Positions 35,962 to 45,253 of a DNA stretch of 46,880 nt are shown here, piece after piece. This DNA comes from Promethearchaeota archaeon (GTDB lineage: Archaea; Asgardarchaeota; Lokiarchaeia; Sigynarchaeales; SOKP01). The position numbers and the translations under genes are program-made. Position 1 is the first letter of the stretch, and each line of letters opens with the position of its first letter. A model generated the notes under the pieces. It did no database searches. It was not told the DNA's origin and was given only the letters and a program-made list of their open reading frames with translations. The DNA is taken from NCBI GenBank assembly GCA_004524515.1, contig SDNV01000006.1, positions 1-46,880 on the forward strand, in the 5' to 3' direction.

Positions 35962-36738
35962 ATGGAAAAAGCTAAAAATTTAATTTTAAAAAAAGCACAT
36001 CAACCTGAAAGAGTTCTGATTTTGCTTTCCAGATTCAATAAGGAACGTAAATATGAAACACGCCTCAAATTAATTCAAGAATTAGCGGAATTAAGATTTG
36101 ATAATCGCCAAGCATTTGAGGTATTAAAAGAACTTATTTTAACTGAAATGAATGACGATATTCGATACCATTTGATCAAAATCCTGCACAACAACTATCC
36201 TGAGAAAAGTCTTTCTTTTCTAAAACAGCTTCTAATTACTGATTACAATTACGATTTTCGTATAATCGATTTTTCAGAAGACAAAAGGTATAATATGAAT
36301 GATCTTTTAAATTTCATTATTATCAAGAAATATCATAGGAAAAAAATGATAAAGGATATTATTAATAATAATTTGCTGCGATTTGCAGTCTCGTGGAAAG
36401 ATTATGCTAAAACTTTTTTCATATTTTATGATTTGTGTTTGAGATGTTTTGTTTTATGCGATAAGAAAACTAATGTTTTAATATATTTGTGTTCCCGGGT
36501 AAATGATCCTTTTGATTTTACTTCTGTTAAGAAATATATCATCATTTCCAATATTAAGCTTTTAAATGGCATTCAATTGAAAATTTTAGAAGAAATTAAA
36601 AAATTCTTAAAAAAATTTTTGAAAGACCGAGAAAAAAACCTGAATTTAGTTATTATGCAAATAGAAAATAATGAAAATTTGCCCAAATTTAAGGTTTTTA
36701 ATGATAAATATGAATTTATTCTTTATTTTAATACTTGA
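35962..36738 (+). CDS. HEAT-repeat-like protein of unknown function
   Basis: A 258-residue helical protein. Residues about 15-95 look like two or three HEAT-like repeats (RKYETRLKLIQELAELRFDN, EMNDDIRYHLIKILHNNYPE). The C-terminal part is rich in Ile, Lys and Phe and not recognised. It is transcribed away from the SWIM/AAA/VWA operon across a 274-base spacer, so shared control is possible. Confidence 0.6.
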   Translation: MEKAKNLILKKAHQPERVLILLSRFNKERKYETRLKLIQELAELRFDNRQAFEVLKELILTEMNDDIRYHLIKILHNNYPEKSLSFLKQLLITDYNYDFRIIDFSEDKRYNMNDLLNFIIIKKYHRKKMIKDIINNNLLRFAVSWKDYAKTFFIFYDLCLRCFVLCDKKTNVLIYLCSRVNDPFDFTSVKKYIIISNIKLLNGIQLKILEEIKKFLKKFLKDREKNLNLVIMQIENNENLPKFKVFNDKYEFILYFNT

Positions 36739-36884
36739 AATGAAGTTAGAATAGTTCACTTCACCATTGATAATTTTCCAAATTATCTTACATTAAATTG
36801 ATCTTTTTTATACTCTTGACTCTAAATTTTAATTAACAATTATCAATAAAATAAGAAATAAAATTAAATTTAAGGAGGAATTTT

Positions 36885-37538
36885 ATGGTACCTACACCCG
36901 CTTCTCAAGAAGCATTAGCAAATCTTAGAGTTCTTGGTAATTATCAATGGTATATTATTCCCTTATTGGCAATAGTCTTTTATATTTACGGAGTTGAAGT
37001 AAAGAATGCTCGAGAAACTGGAGATTGGGGATCTGTTTTTGCAGGTTTAATTATTTTAGGGATTGACATCATTAATGAAACATGGAATGCTTTAATCTTT
37101 TATTTTACTCAATATTCGGCTTTTTGGACAACTCCTGGAAATAGTCATTTTATTATTTTAATCGGGTGGAATATTGAAATTGCGTTTATGTTTTCTATCG
37201 CTGGGATAGCCTATTCCAAATTTTTGCCGGAAGATAAAAATTCAAAAATTTTAGGAATTCCCAATCGTTGGGTTCTATCTATATTTTTCGCCGCATTTTG
37301 TGTGTTTGTAGAGGTGTTATTAAATTTTACAGGAGCTTTAATATGGATCTATCCCTGGTGGGAAGCTACACCTATGGGAATTATTTTGATATTTTTTGTG
37401 GGTTATTTTCCATTCTTTATTGCAGCATCCATAATTTATGATATCAAAGATGTTAAAAAACAAATTAAGATAGTAGGGACAATATATGCTATAGGATTAA
37501 CAGCAATTGTGGGTTTTATAGCGATTGGTATGATCTAA
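36885..37538 (+). CDS. Six-helix membrane protein of unknown function
   Basis: A 217-residue integral membrane protein with about six hydrophobic helices. Trp, Glu and Asp within helices (IIILGIDIINETWNALIFYF type; IGWNIEIAF; IYPWWEATP) suggest a polar site in the membrane. No family recognised. A strong AAGGAGGAATTTTATG start makes it a certain gene. It appears to be a single-gene unit. Confidence 0.8.
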   Translation: MVPTPASQEALANLRVLGNYQWYIIPLLAIVFYIYGVEVKNARETGDWGSVFAGLIILGIDIINETWNALIFYFTQYSAFWTTPGNSHFIILIGWNIEIAFMFSIAGIAYSKFLPEDKNSKILGIPNRWVLSIFFAAFCVFVEVLLNFTGALIWIYPWWEATPMGIILIFFVGYFPFFIAASIIYDIKDVKKQIKIVGTIYAIGLTAIVGFIAIGMI

Positions 37539-37598
37539 ATGATAATTCTAAGCTATTATTCAACTCATAAAAATTTTTTTTACTATTATTACCACAAT

Positions 37599-37814
37599 TT
37601 AAAGACTATAATAATTTTTAACTCTCTTTTTTACTCTAAATGGTTTTTCGGGTCTATTAAAAAAACAATTAAGACAATATGTTGCGATATGTGGATTTTC
37701 CCACAATTCATACGCTTCTCTCCTCTGTAACCATGGATTATCCCTACAAAATTCTTGAAATGTTATTTCTTTACCACAATCGCAACATTTTTTATCTTTA
37801 CTATTATTCATCAT
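37599..37814 (-). CDS. Small zinc-ribbon protein
   Basis: A 71-residue protein. CCDCGKEITFQEFCRDNPWL near 10-29 and TYCLNCFF near 46-53 supply two Cys-x2-Cys pairs. The C-terminal end is basic (RVKKRVKNYY), which fits nucleic-acid or protein binding. GGAGAAGGAGA precedes a double ATG. It overlaps the end of the 44-residue gene just upstream on the same strand. The plus-strand frame at 37539-37730 is its shadow. Confidence 0.75.
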   Translation of the reverse strand: MMNNSKDKKCCDCGKEITFQEFCRDNPWLQRREAYELWENPHIATYCLNCFFNRPEKPFRVKKRVKNYYSL

Positions 37815-37938
37815 TCTCCTTCTCCTGAACGTGTTCCTCTGTATTCTTATTTTCTACTATTGGAAACTCTTTTTTTGTTGGAATTATATGAATATAGCCT
37901 TTTACAATAATATATTGGTAGGATTCTTTGTCTGACAT
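37804..37938 (-). CDS. Very small protein overlapping the zinc-ribbon gene
   Basis: A 44-residue frame from ATG 37938 (MSDKESYQYIIVKGYIHIIP) to TAA 37804-37806. A hydrophobic beta-like start is followed by an acidic tail. Its last codons contain the ribosome binding site and start of the zinc-ribbon gene, an arrangement typical of translational coupling. No ribosome binding site of its own is clear, so support is moderate. Confidence 0.42.
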   Translation of the reverse strand: MSDKESYQYIIVKGYIHIIPTKKEFPIVENKNTEEHVQEKENDE

Positions 37939-38067
37939 GAGTTTAAATTGAGAAACCTTATATTTTAAAAAGGAAGAGGCTTATAGATTAGAGAAATTTG
38001 TTGGAATTGCTAAAAATTTCTTTCATTAGATTAATTTAACCTTAAAAACTCTGGGTTTAAAAAGTCC

Positions 38068-38922
38068 ATGAATAATGAACTAATAGAAATGAGTTTAGAA
38101 AACGTAAAATATTCTGAGACAGTCGATCATCTTCTTATCAAGAATTTTTTTTATGATAATATTCCCCTAGCTAACGAGATAAAAAATATTGAGCAAGAAA
38201 TAAAAATTGCCAAGAGAATCGCAGATGTTTTTATCGAGCTAAAGAATGGAAAAAAAATAGTCATTGAAATTCAACATTCAAAAATAACTAAACCAGATCT
38301 TATTCAGCGCACTAATGAATATAATCAAGAAGGAATTTATGTATTATGGATATTAGATGGAAAAGGGCCCTACGATAGGAAACCCAGAAATGAAAGTGAG
38401 ATATTTATTTCTGCATCTGAAAAGGAATTACATAAATTATACAAGGGTCGTGTCTATTATATCAACGCAGGTGAGGAGGGAATATTAGCTCCAGTATATG
38501 CTCTACATTTTCCTGCTTATTTTGAAAATAAAAAGAGTAGTTTCGGATTTGATTATTACAAACAATCAAAAACAAAATATGCGAGTGTATTTTCTGAAAT
38601 TCCTTCCTTACAATTAAATTTATATATTAATAAGGGGTTTAAATTAGCACGTTTTTTTGATAAAAACATAAAACAACATTGTATCTCCGAAATGATTCGT
38701 TTCTTGGATGCCTTTGTTGCGTTCCAAACAAAAAAACCAGCAGAAGCCAAAAGACTATGTCCTGATGGGCTATTGTTAGGACTAATCATCCAAAAATTTC
38801 ATTCAAAATATGGGCTTTATTTGATATTTGATGTATTAAGGACTTTAAAGTTTTTAACGGTGCGAGATGCTAGATTTATGTTCCAAAAAGAACTTTGGTT
38901 TCAAAAATGTATTCTACCTTGA
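38068..38922 (+). CDS. CoiA-like nuclease
   Basis: A 284-residue protein. The nuclease core is RIADVFIELKNGKKIVIEIQ at about 50-69, a D-x-n-(E/Q)-x-Q form of the PD-(D/E)xK site, followed by HSKITKPDLIQRTNEYNQEG and YVLWIL. This is the CoiA arrangement (competence-linked nuclease). The C-terminal part is helical and not recognised. Possible roles are processing of incoming DNA or defence. It sits alone with spacers on both sides. Confidence 0.8.
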   Translation: MNNELIEMSLENVKYSETVDHLLIKNFFYDNIPLANEIKNIEQEIKIAKRIADVFIELKNGKKIVIEIQHSKITKPDLIQRTNEYNQEGIYVLWILDGKGPYDRKPRNESEIFISASEKELHKLYKGRVYYINAGEEGILAPVYALHFPAYFENKKSSFGFDYYKQSKTKYASVFSEIPSLQLNLYINKGFKLARFFDKNIKQHCISEMIRFLDAFVAFQTKKPAEAKRLCPDGLLLGLIIQKFHSKYGLYLIFDVLRTLKFLTVRDARFMFQKELWFQKCILP

Positions 38923-38941
38923 AATTAATACACTCAAAATG

Positions 38942-39070
38942 TTATCTATAGAATAGATCTCGCAACCATAAGATAATATAAATCAGTAAAAAAATAATTA
39001 TCAAAACAAGACAAAATCTCGTAATAGACTTAGTTCTCTCGCTTTTAAACTCCTTGTTTTCATAATTCAT
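38942..39070 (-). CDS. Very small one-helix membrane protein
   Basis: A 42-residue frame from ATG 39070 (MNYENKEFKSERTKSITRF) to TAA at 38942-38944. A charged N-terminal half is followed by one clean membrane helix (CLVLIIIFLLIYIILWL) and a short basic end. This is the usual look of a genuine one-helix protein. No ribosome binding site is visible, so it may be leaderless. Confidence 0.42.
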   Translation of the reverse strand: MNYENKEFKSERTKSITRFCLVLIIIFLLIYIILWLRDLFYR

Positions 39071-39433
39071 TTAAAATAACCCAAAGATATCCTAAATTCC
39101 TTATTTTTTTTGTGTGAATTAATTTTGCTTAGAAATATGTATGTTTGATCTCTTTATAATCTTACTTTTCTTCAGGATAATATCTATTTTTATAAAATTT
39201 TTTTTATGTAGAATAAAAAATCATTAAAAATAAAAGTAGAAAAGAAGAAAGTAAAATCCTTGGTAATTTTAAAAAAAAGATTTGAAATCTAAATTTTTAG
39301 GTTGGGTATATGACAACAAACTCTAATATATAATATTATAGTCCAAGCTTTTTGATTTTCTTTCTCCTCTAAAAGTAATATATGAACATCGGTAATTTAA
39401 GCATTTTTGTCAAAGGATCATTTGAATAAAAAA

Positions 39434-39500
39434 ATAAGGATTGTTAAAGAAGTATAATAACAAAACCAATTTTATTGGTTTTATGCAAATTTTCCTTATT
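39434..39500. ncRNA. Nested inverted repeat, possible structured RNA
   Basis: Outer arms AATAAGGA (39434-39441) and TCCTTATT (39493-39500) enclose a perfect 9-bp hairpin AAAACCAAT-TTT-ATTGGTTTT at 39462-39482. The outer pair is separated by unpaired linkers, so the RNA would form a two-level stem. It could equally be a small inverted-repeat mobile element or a terminator region. Assignment is tentative. Confidence 0.35.
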
Positions 39501-39559
39501 CTTAAAAATTGGACTCCACTACTTTTTAAATCATTGAAATCCACTAATTAATAGAAAGA

Positions 39560-39690
39560 AAAAGGAATCTTTGTAAATTCGAACAACATTGGATTTCGCC
39601 CTTAATTAAGCTTCAAGTAGAGTTTAATTAAATTCTGTTTTTCTATTTTATATTCGAATTTGGATTTCTTTTTCTCCTCTTTCTTTTAAA
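39560..39690 (-). repeat. Dispersed hairpin repeat, copy D
   Basis: On the minus strand the blocks read GAAAGAGGAGAAAAAGAAAT, CCAAATTCGAAT, then AATTAAACT-loop-AGCTTAATT (39604-39629), then AAGGGCGAAATCCAAT (identical over 16 bases with copy C), then TTCGAATTTACA. The string GAAATCCAA...TTCGAAT occurs on both sides of the hairpin, as if the element were one and a half units of a longer repeat. Confidence 0.7.
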
Positions 39691-39796
39691 ATATTTAATT
39701 TTATGCTTTTTTAAAGCATAATCTTTATAATTGTTGACATTACATTTACATATAATGCCTCAAGAATTAATTTAAATCTTACAACGAGCATCAATT

Positions 39797-39922
39797 ATGA
39801 AAAGAAAATGCAAACTCTGCGGAATGATAAGGTCAACTAAGGATCTTGTTTTACAGGATTCCAATACGTTTATATGTTTTTCCTGCTGGAATAAACGTCT
39901 TAAAGAACATCAAAACAAATAA
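39797..39922 (+). CDS. Very small zinc-ribbon protein
   Basis: A 41-residue protein, MKRKCKLCGMIRSTKDLVLQ, with a second pair in FICFSCWNKRLKEH. Two Cys-x2-Cys pairs 22 residues apart are enough to hold one zinc ion. The basic C-terminus suggests nucleic-acid contact. The spacing and codon use are those of a real gene despite its size. Confidence 0.62.
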   Translation: MKRKCKLCGMIRSTKDLVLQDSNTFICFSCWNKRLKEHQNK

Positions 39923-39972
39923 ACTTTAGATTGAAACAATATTTAAGGAGGATATGAAAATCATAAAATCGT

Positions 39973-40194
39973 TTAATAAGAAAGCAAATAGGAATATTTC
40001 TCTAAGTCAAACTTTTTAATTTTGATATCATCCCTTTCACACTCCTCTTTACAAGTGAGAGGCATCTTTATAACAATTTTAAACTCATCTAAATAGATAT
40101 TGTTATATATGATTTTTTTGTTTTTATCATAATCAATAAATTTTCTTGCATTAGATTCCTCATTTCTAATGGGTGGAATTAAAATCTTAATCAA
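39973..40194 (-). CDS. Small hypothetical protein
   Basis: A 73-residue frame with a TTG start at 40194; GAGG lies immediately before it, closer than normal, so the start is doubtful. Contains the short motif PLTCKEECERDD. Charged, probably soluble, no family recognised. Convergent with the zinc-ribbon gene at 39797-39922. Confidence 0.42.
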   Translation of the reverse strand: MIKILIPPIRNEESNARKFIDYDKNKKIIYNNIYLDEFKIVIKMPLTCKEECERDDIKIKKFDLEKYSYLLSY

Positions 40195-40669
40195 CCTCGT
40201 CTAGTTTAATAATAGAATAATATTTTATCTTAAGAAAATTTCGTAACTTATCCAGAGATTTTAAGTAATAACTGATAGGATTGAACATTGATTAATGAAC
40301 AGCTGACTCCAATCTAACAATGTAATTTCGGTACCGAACATAATATACTAAAGTACCTATTTATATGTTTTGCTTTTTAGTTAAACGTTCTTTTAAGAAA
40401 AGAGTTATTCTTTAAAAGTGTGGATTTTTAGAAGCATTTTAGAAAACTGTCGGAAATATCAAAATTTTTAGAATAAATAAATAAAAAAAGGTCACTTGTA
40501 ATAAATATAAATTAATAATCCAGCTAAACGTAATCGATTTTAATTAGCATTATTTTGTTAAGATGTACTATTAGAAAGTAGACGATATTAAAGATATAAT
40601 ATTAAATAGGATACTTTTAAGATTATAAATACTTATTACACCTATTGGTTTTAAAAGTGAAATATTAAT
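40195..40669. other. Gene-free spacer
   Basis: About 475 AT-rich bases between divergent genes. No convincing frame, hairpin or repeat was seen apart from a short palindrome-like TCGGTACCGA at about 40328-40337. Promoters for both neighbours must lie here. Confidence 0.4.
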
Positions 40670-41152
40670 ATGAATGATATCTCTCGGATAATAAATAACG
40701 ATCAAAAATCATTAAAATTATTTCTATCAAATGAAATCATTAAGAAAGCAAAAAAATTACGTGGAAAACTAGCATCTTTTTCAGAAATTATAGATGATAA
40801 ACCAAGAGTTTTGAAAATAATGAAAGCATATGATTTGGGAAATTTTTTAAAAAATTGTTATCTCTTCATAGTTAAAAATTACTCAAACCAACCCAAAGAA
40901 CGATATTATATAGCGACTAGGTTGGCTTCTCAAAGTTCCGATCTTTTAGTAAAATTAGCTAATGATTTTGCTCAAAAGAATTCGCTAAAATTAATTCAAT
41001 ATGCAATAGATCCTAAGCTTTCTAGAATTAGTTTAATCTCTTTAAAAGAAATTAAAAAAATTGATGATTATTCTCATTCAGTAAATGTCCTAACTGAGTT
41101 TCGTAAGAATTTCCTTGATAATCTAATAAAAATTAAAAATTTAGTGAAATAA
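40670..41152 (+). CDS. Unknown helical protein upstream of pyruvate kinase
   Basis: A 160-residue, basic, all-helical soluble protein (MNDISRIINNDQKSLKLFLS; later ERYYIATRLASQSSDLLVKL). No family recognised. It precedes the pyruvate kinase gene by 73 bases on the same strand, with TATA-like sequence in between, so co-transcription is uncertain. Confidence 0.6.
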   Translation: MNDISRIINNDQKSLKLFLSNEIIKKAKKLRGKLASFSEIIDDKPRVLKIMKAYDLGNFLKNCYLFIVKNYSNQPKERYYIATRLASQSSDLLVKLANDFAQKNSLKLIQYAIDPKLSRISLISLKEIKKIDDYSHSVNVLTEFRKNFLDNLIKIKNLVK

Positions 41153-41225
41153 CCATAATTTTTAAACTCAGACACAATAATTATATTAAATGTTATAAAA
41201 ACGAATTTAGAATACAATGTCCTGA

Positions 41226-42719
41226 ATGATGATAATGAAATCTAATAGAGTTTTTTCGCGACGAATTCGTGAAAATACCGTAAAAATTGTTGCAACTTTA
41301 GGTCCTGCTTCAGAATCAAAAAAAATGCTGAAGGAGCTAATTAATATTGGAGTGGATATATTTCGATTAAATTTTTCACACGGAACTCATGATGAAAAAA
41401 GGGATTTAGTAAAAAGAATTAGAGAAATTGATGAATATATAGGAATAATGTGCGACATTCAAGGTCCCAAAATAAGAGTTGGAAATTTTCAAGATAACAA
41501 AGCCTTTAATCTAAATATTGGGGATGAAATCCGAGTTTATGAAAAGGATATAGTTGGGGATCAAGAACAATTTTCAATTCCATTAGTAGGTTTTCTTAAT
41601 TCTGTTTCTAAAGGTGATGTGTTTTTTGTTAATGATGGAATCATTAAAATTAGGATTAAAAAGAAAGAGAGAGATCATGTCGTTGGAGAAGTATTAGCAG
41701 GAGGTATTATAAGTAATAGAAAAGGGGTTAATATTCCTCGAGGAGAGCTAAGCCAGAGAGTTCCTACTGAAAAAGATATAAAAGATTTGGAATTAATTGC
41801 GGAACTTAATCCTGAATATGTGGCCATCTCGTTTGTTTCTTCCGGAGCTGATGTACTTCATGTTAAAAGGTTGCTTGAAAATTATGGGAATAGCAATATC
41901 AAACTTATTTCTAAAATAGAACGTCCTATAGCACTAGAAAATTTCGATAATATTTTAGAAGTATCTGATGGTATTATGGTTGCAAGAGGGGATCTTGGCG
42001 TTGAAATCTCTCCAGATCAAGTTCCTGTTAAACAAAAAGAGATGATTAAAAAATGTAATAGAGAGGGAAAACCGGTTATTGTTGCCACTCAAATGCTTGA
42101 ATCAATGGTAAATTCGTCTATTCCTACTAGAGCTGAGGCGAATGATGTGTTTAATGCGGTTTTAGACGGTACAGATGCTGTTATGCTCTCAGCAGAAACT
42201 GCCGTTGGAAATTATCCTTTGAATGCTGTGGATTATATGAATAAAATCGCATTTACAGCGACTCAAAATATGCAAAAGAGAATTCCTGATGAATATGATT
42301 CTGATCGACTAATACATACCCAAGTTCTGGGGCATGCTATTCATTCTTTAACCACTGAAATGGAAGATCTGAATTTTAGAGGTAAAATCTTAGTTCTGAC
42401 ACGAGGGGGATTTGGTGCAAGAATGATTGCCAAATATCGTCCTCCCTTGCCCATAATTGCAATTACACCCAATAAAAAAACTGCAAGAGAAATGAATCTC
42501 CTTTGGGCTGTACAACCTATACATATAGAAAATATCGATTTCTTTCATCTAGATGCCGAAACCATTATTGAACAATCGGTTAAACATGCAGTTGAAAAAG
42601 GAGTTTTAGATGAAAATGAACATGTGGTTATTTTGCTTGTTTCAAGAAAATTCCAAAAACGTGGTAATCTCGTTGGATTTTATTATGTAGGAGAAATTCT
42701 TGAAGGAAAAACTAATTAA
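41226..42719 (+). CDS. pyk: Pyruvate kinase
   Basis: A 497-residue enzyme converting phosphoenolpyruvate and ADP to pyruvate and ATP, the last step of glycolysis. Signature pieces: VKIVATLGPAS and IFRLNFSHGTHDE at the N-terminus, IMCDIQGPKIRVG, the B domain with NDGIIKI, the catalytic ISKIERPIALENFD, MVARGDLGVEI, and VIVATQMLESM followed by PTRAEANDVFNAVLDGTDAVMLSAETAVG. The C-terminal domain is complete. Three ATGs lie close together at 41226, 41229 and 41235. Confidence 0.97.
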   Translation: MMIMKSNRVFSRRIRENTVKIVATLGPASESKKMLKELINIGVDIFRLNFSHGTHDEKRDLVKRIREIDEYIGIMCDIQGPKIRVGNFQDNKAFNLNIGDEIRVYEKDIVGDQEQFSIPLVGFLNSVSKGDVFFVNDGIIKIRIKKKERDHVVGEVLAGGIISNRKGVNIPRGELSQRVPTEKDIKDLELIAELNPEYVAISFVSSGADVLHVKRLLENYGNSNIKLISKIERPIALENFDNILEVSDGIMVARGDLGVEISPDQVPVKQKEMIKKCNREGKPVIVATQMLESMVNSSIPTRAEANDVFNAVLDGTDAVMLSAETAVGNYPLNAVDYMNKIAFTATQNMQKRIPDEYDSDRLIHTQVLGHAIHSLTTEMEDLNFRGKILVLTRGGFGARMIAKYRPPLPIIAITPNKKTAREMNLLWAVQPIHIENIDFFHLDAETIIEQSVKHAVEKGVLDENEHVVILLVSRKFQKRGNLVGFYYVGEILEGKTN

Positions 42720-42864
42720 GATCAACCCTACAAAAATTTTCTTTTTTTGGACTTTCTCACCTAATTTTTATTTAATACGAAATGTCAATTTTATAAATTA
42801 GTAAACCGAATTAAATAATAACACTTTCAATGTATAATTCAAAAAAAAAATAGATTGATGAAAA

Positions 42865-44199
42865 ATGGAATCAGAGAGAAAAGCATCCACTGGAAAATTT
42901 CTCATTTATGGTATGCCTCGATTAAGTGCTAGTCTTGTTTTAGATACCGTTGATTTTGGTATCCTCTTCTTATATATTGCGGTGTATGGACTTCCTCCCA
43001 TATTATCAGGATTAGCTTTAGCAATCGGAAAATTAAGTATTGCCTTAGGGCAATTCTCTATGGGCTGGTTATCGGATCGAACTAAAACAAAATATGGTAG
43101 AAGAAAACCTTTTATGTTTTTTTATGCACCTCTTACTGCTATATCATTTATATGTGCACTATTACCGATGATATTTATTCAGAGTCCAAGTTCCATAATA
43201 TTGTTCGTATGGATATTAGTCTTTGATGCAATTTTTCAATGGTCCTATGGGGGATTGACAACTCCATATCAGTCGTGGGTCTCCGAGCAGTTTATTGTTC
43301 ATCAACGACCTAAGGCATCTGCTTTTCAAAACTTATTTGGCTTCATTGGAGCTGGCGTTGGTATAGTTATTACTTTATTGATCTTTCCACCATTAATAGA
43401 AACTTTTCAGAAAACAAAAACAGTAGATCCTATATTTTTAGTCTTAGTATTTGCATTTGGACTATTAGTGATCATTCTATTCTATATCTGTGCCTTTGCT
43501 CTTCCCGTTGAAAAAATAGAAGGAGCAGAAATGAATTTCAGGGCGGACTTAAAAAAAGTGCTGCAAGATAAAAATTTCATGAATGTTTGCTGGTTACAGG
43601 GTATTGCATTTTTAGCGATTGGGATGATCACTCCATCTGTTATCGGATTTGCAACTTTTGTATTAAGGATTGAAGGTACTGAATTTTATCTTATCGCTGT
43701 TTGCCTACTGGTTGGAATAATGTTCTTTCTTTTCATGTGGAAGAAATTAATAGACAAAAAAGGTAAAAAGAAAACATTCCTGATTATTTTATTGACAGGT
43801 ATAATTGCCTTGCCCTTGAGTTTAATTGGACTATTTCCTGGTGAAATTAATATTATAATAACAATTATATGGGTATTGGCCATCGCAGCGTTTATGGGAG
43901 GGTGGTATTTATTTCCATATATTTGGTTAGCAGATTTAGCTGAAGATGCTGAGGTTAAATCAGGTGAAGGAAGAAAATCTGGATTATATGCAGGATTTCC
44001 ACAAATACTACTTAATATCTTTCAAGCTATTGCATTATTCATTACTGGACTCATTTTGAGTCTTCCAAATGTGCCTGGGAAAGACTTTTCATGGGGTTAT
44101 ATTCTGTGGGGTTTATGGTGTTCTGGTGTTTTAATTATTGCATATTTGTTCACTAAAAAGTTAATTACCTTAGATTTTACCTGGGAAAAAGAGAGATAA
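42865..44199 (+). CDS. GPH/MFS-type sugar carrier
   Basis: A 444-residue transporter with about 12 membrane helices. The loop GWLSDRTKTKYGRRKPFMF at about 68-86 is the hallmark of glycoside-pentoside-hexuronide cation symporters (R-x-G-R-R-(K/R)-P). The second half has KKLIDKKGKKKTFLI, the matching loop. It likely imports sugars or related solutes with a cation; the substrate is unknown. It follows pyruvate kinase by 145 bases. Confidence 0.88.
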   Translation: MESERKASTGKFLIYGMPRLSASLVLDTVDFGILFLYIAVYGLPPILSGLALAIGKLSIALGQFSMGWLSDRTKTKYGRRKPFMFFYAPLTAISFICALLPMIFIQSPSSIILFVWILVFDAIFQWSYGGLTTPYQSWVSEQFIVHQRPKASAFQNLFGFIGAGVGIVITLLIFPPLIETFQKTKTVDPIFLVLVFAFGLLVIILFYICAFALPVEKIEGAEMNFRADLKKVLQDKNFMNVCWLQGIAFLAIGMITPSVIGFATFVLRIEGTEFYLIAVCLLVGIMFFLFMWKKLIDKKGKKKTFLIILLTGIIALPLSLIGLFPGEINIIITIIWVLAIAAFMGGWYLFPYIWLADLAEDAEVKSGEGRKSGLYAGFPQILLNIFQAIALFITGLILSLPNVPGKDFSWGYILWGLWCSGVLIIAYLFTKKLITLDFTWEKER

Positions 44200-44267
44200 A
44201 TTCAATATTAAATTTCTTCTTTTTTTTTTATTTTCATGACGAAGATATAAGTTATAGATAGTAAAAA

Positions 44268-44717
44268 TTACGTAACTTCCATTTCAGTTTTAAATATAAA
44301 TTTTCTCACCATATTTAACAATGCTTCTTTTAGAAGAGAAAAATCATCCATACTCACTCCATTCCATTCTGTAAATAAAGAGCTATACTCCAAGATTTTT
44401 TTTATTATTTTTGGGCCTATTTTCTTAATTATCTTTTGATGATTTGCATCAAATACTAATGCTAAATCTAAAGAAACGTCCTTCAAGTGATCCATTTTAA
44501 TAATTAAATTTCCAAATCTCACTAAATCCAATTTATCTTGTTTGTCAAGCAATCCTTTAGCAAATTGATTTAATGCTGCAAGAAAAGAGCTAAATGTTTC
44601 ATAAGTTTCGTCTTTTATAATTTCCTTAAAAGTATGTTCAAGAATGAGTTTTCCTGAAGGATATTCGTATAATATTAGATGATAAAGCATTGTCAAAATT
44701 TCTAATAAAATTAGCAT
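44268..44717 (-). CDS. Longin/roadblock-like small protein
   Basis: A 149-residue alpha/beta protein. LYHLILYEYPSGKLILEHTF is a hairpin start like that of longin-type domains, followed by a long helix (FSSFLAALNQFAKGLLDKQD), strands (LVRFGNLIIKMDH, LDLALVFDAN) and a final helix. Such domains bind small GTPases in eukaryotes and are abundant in Asgard archaea. The assignment rests on pattern alone. Alternative start: the ATG at residue 10. Confidence 0.55.
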   Translation of the reverse strand: MLILLEILTMLYHLILYEYPSGKLILEHTFKEIIKDETYETFSSFLAALNQFAKGLLDKQDKLDLVRFGNLIIKMDHLKDVSLDLALVFDANHQKIIKKIGPKIIKKILEYSSLFTEWNGVSMDDFSLLKEALLNMVRKFIFKTEMEVT

Positions 44718-44941
44718 AATTTAAATTTATTTAATCTCAAGTAATCCTATTTTAAAATTTGTAATATCGTCACGAAAGAGCATAAATTACTTAGATTTTT
44801 AATAAAAAAATCGATATTAACTACTTACTTCAAAAAAATGATATGATTTAATTTTTTATCTCCTTAATTTTCTCCTATTATAAATAAATTCGGGGTTTAA
44901 GAGCTTAATAATTAAAATAAAATTAAAAAAAATTAATCAGA

Positions 44942-45154
44942 ATGGAAAAATTAGATTGCTTTCAAGTGTATAGTTATAGCGACGGAGTGAACATTTTAGT
45001 CGATAAAATATGGATCAAAGAAGATAGAATTTATTTTAGAGTATTAAAAAAAATATATAATTATCATAAACATTTTAGAAAGGAAAGTGAATCTAATGTC
45101 TATTCTATTCCCGCAAATTCCTTATATAGTATAAGATGTAAACTATATTTTTAA
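44942..45154 (+). CDS. Small hypothetical protein
   Basis: A 70-residue, probably beta-rich, protein (MEKLDCFQVYSYSDGVNILV) with a basic middle (KKIYNYHKHFRKE). No family recognised. The even amino-acid mix is more protein-like than chance frames nearby. No clear ribosome binding site. Confidence 0.42.
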   Translation: MEKLDCFQVYSYSDGVNILVDKIWIKEDRIYFRVLKKIYNYHKHFRKESESNVYSIPANSLYSIRCKLYF

Positions 45155-45253
45155 ATAAATTCAGAAAGTTCATATAATTTCTTTTCTTATTAATTTAATA
45201 GAGGTCCTTTATGAATTATATTTTAAATTAACATATATAGTTCGAAAAAAATA

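Larger units (their letters stand above)
39071..39796. other. Long gene-free spacer with two structured elements
   Basis: About 725 AT-rich bases without a convincing gene on either strand. It contains the nested hairpin at 39434-39500 and the minus-strand hairpin repeat D at 39560-39690. The rest is A/T runs. A structured RNA could be made here, but no promoter can be fixed. Confidence 0.45.

Noticed and set aside
37539..37730. Plus-strand frame of 63 codons after the six-helix membrane protein
   Set aside because: Opposite strand of the zinc-ribbon gene, which has two Cys-x2-Cys pairs and a strong ribosome binding site.
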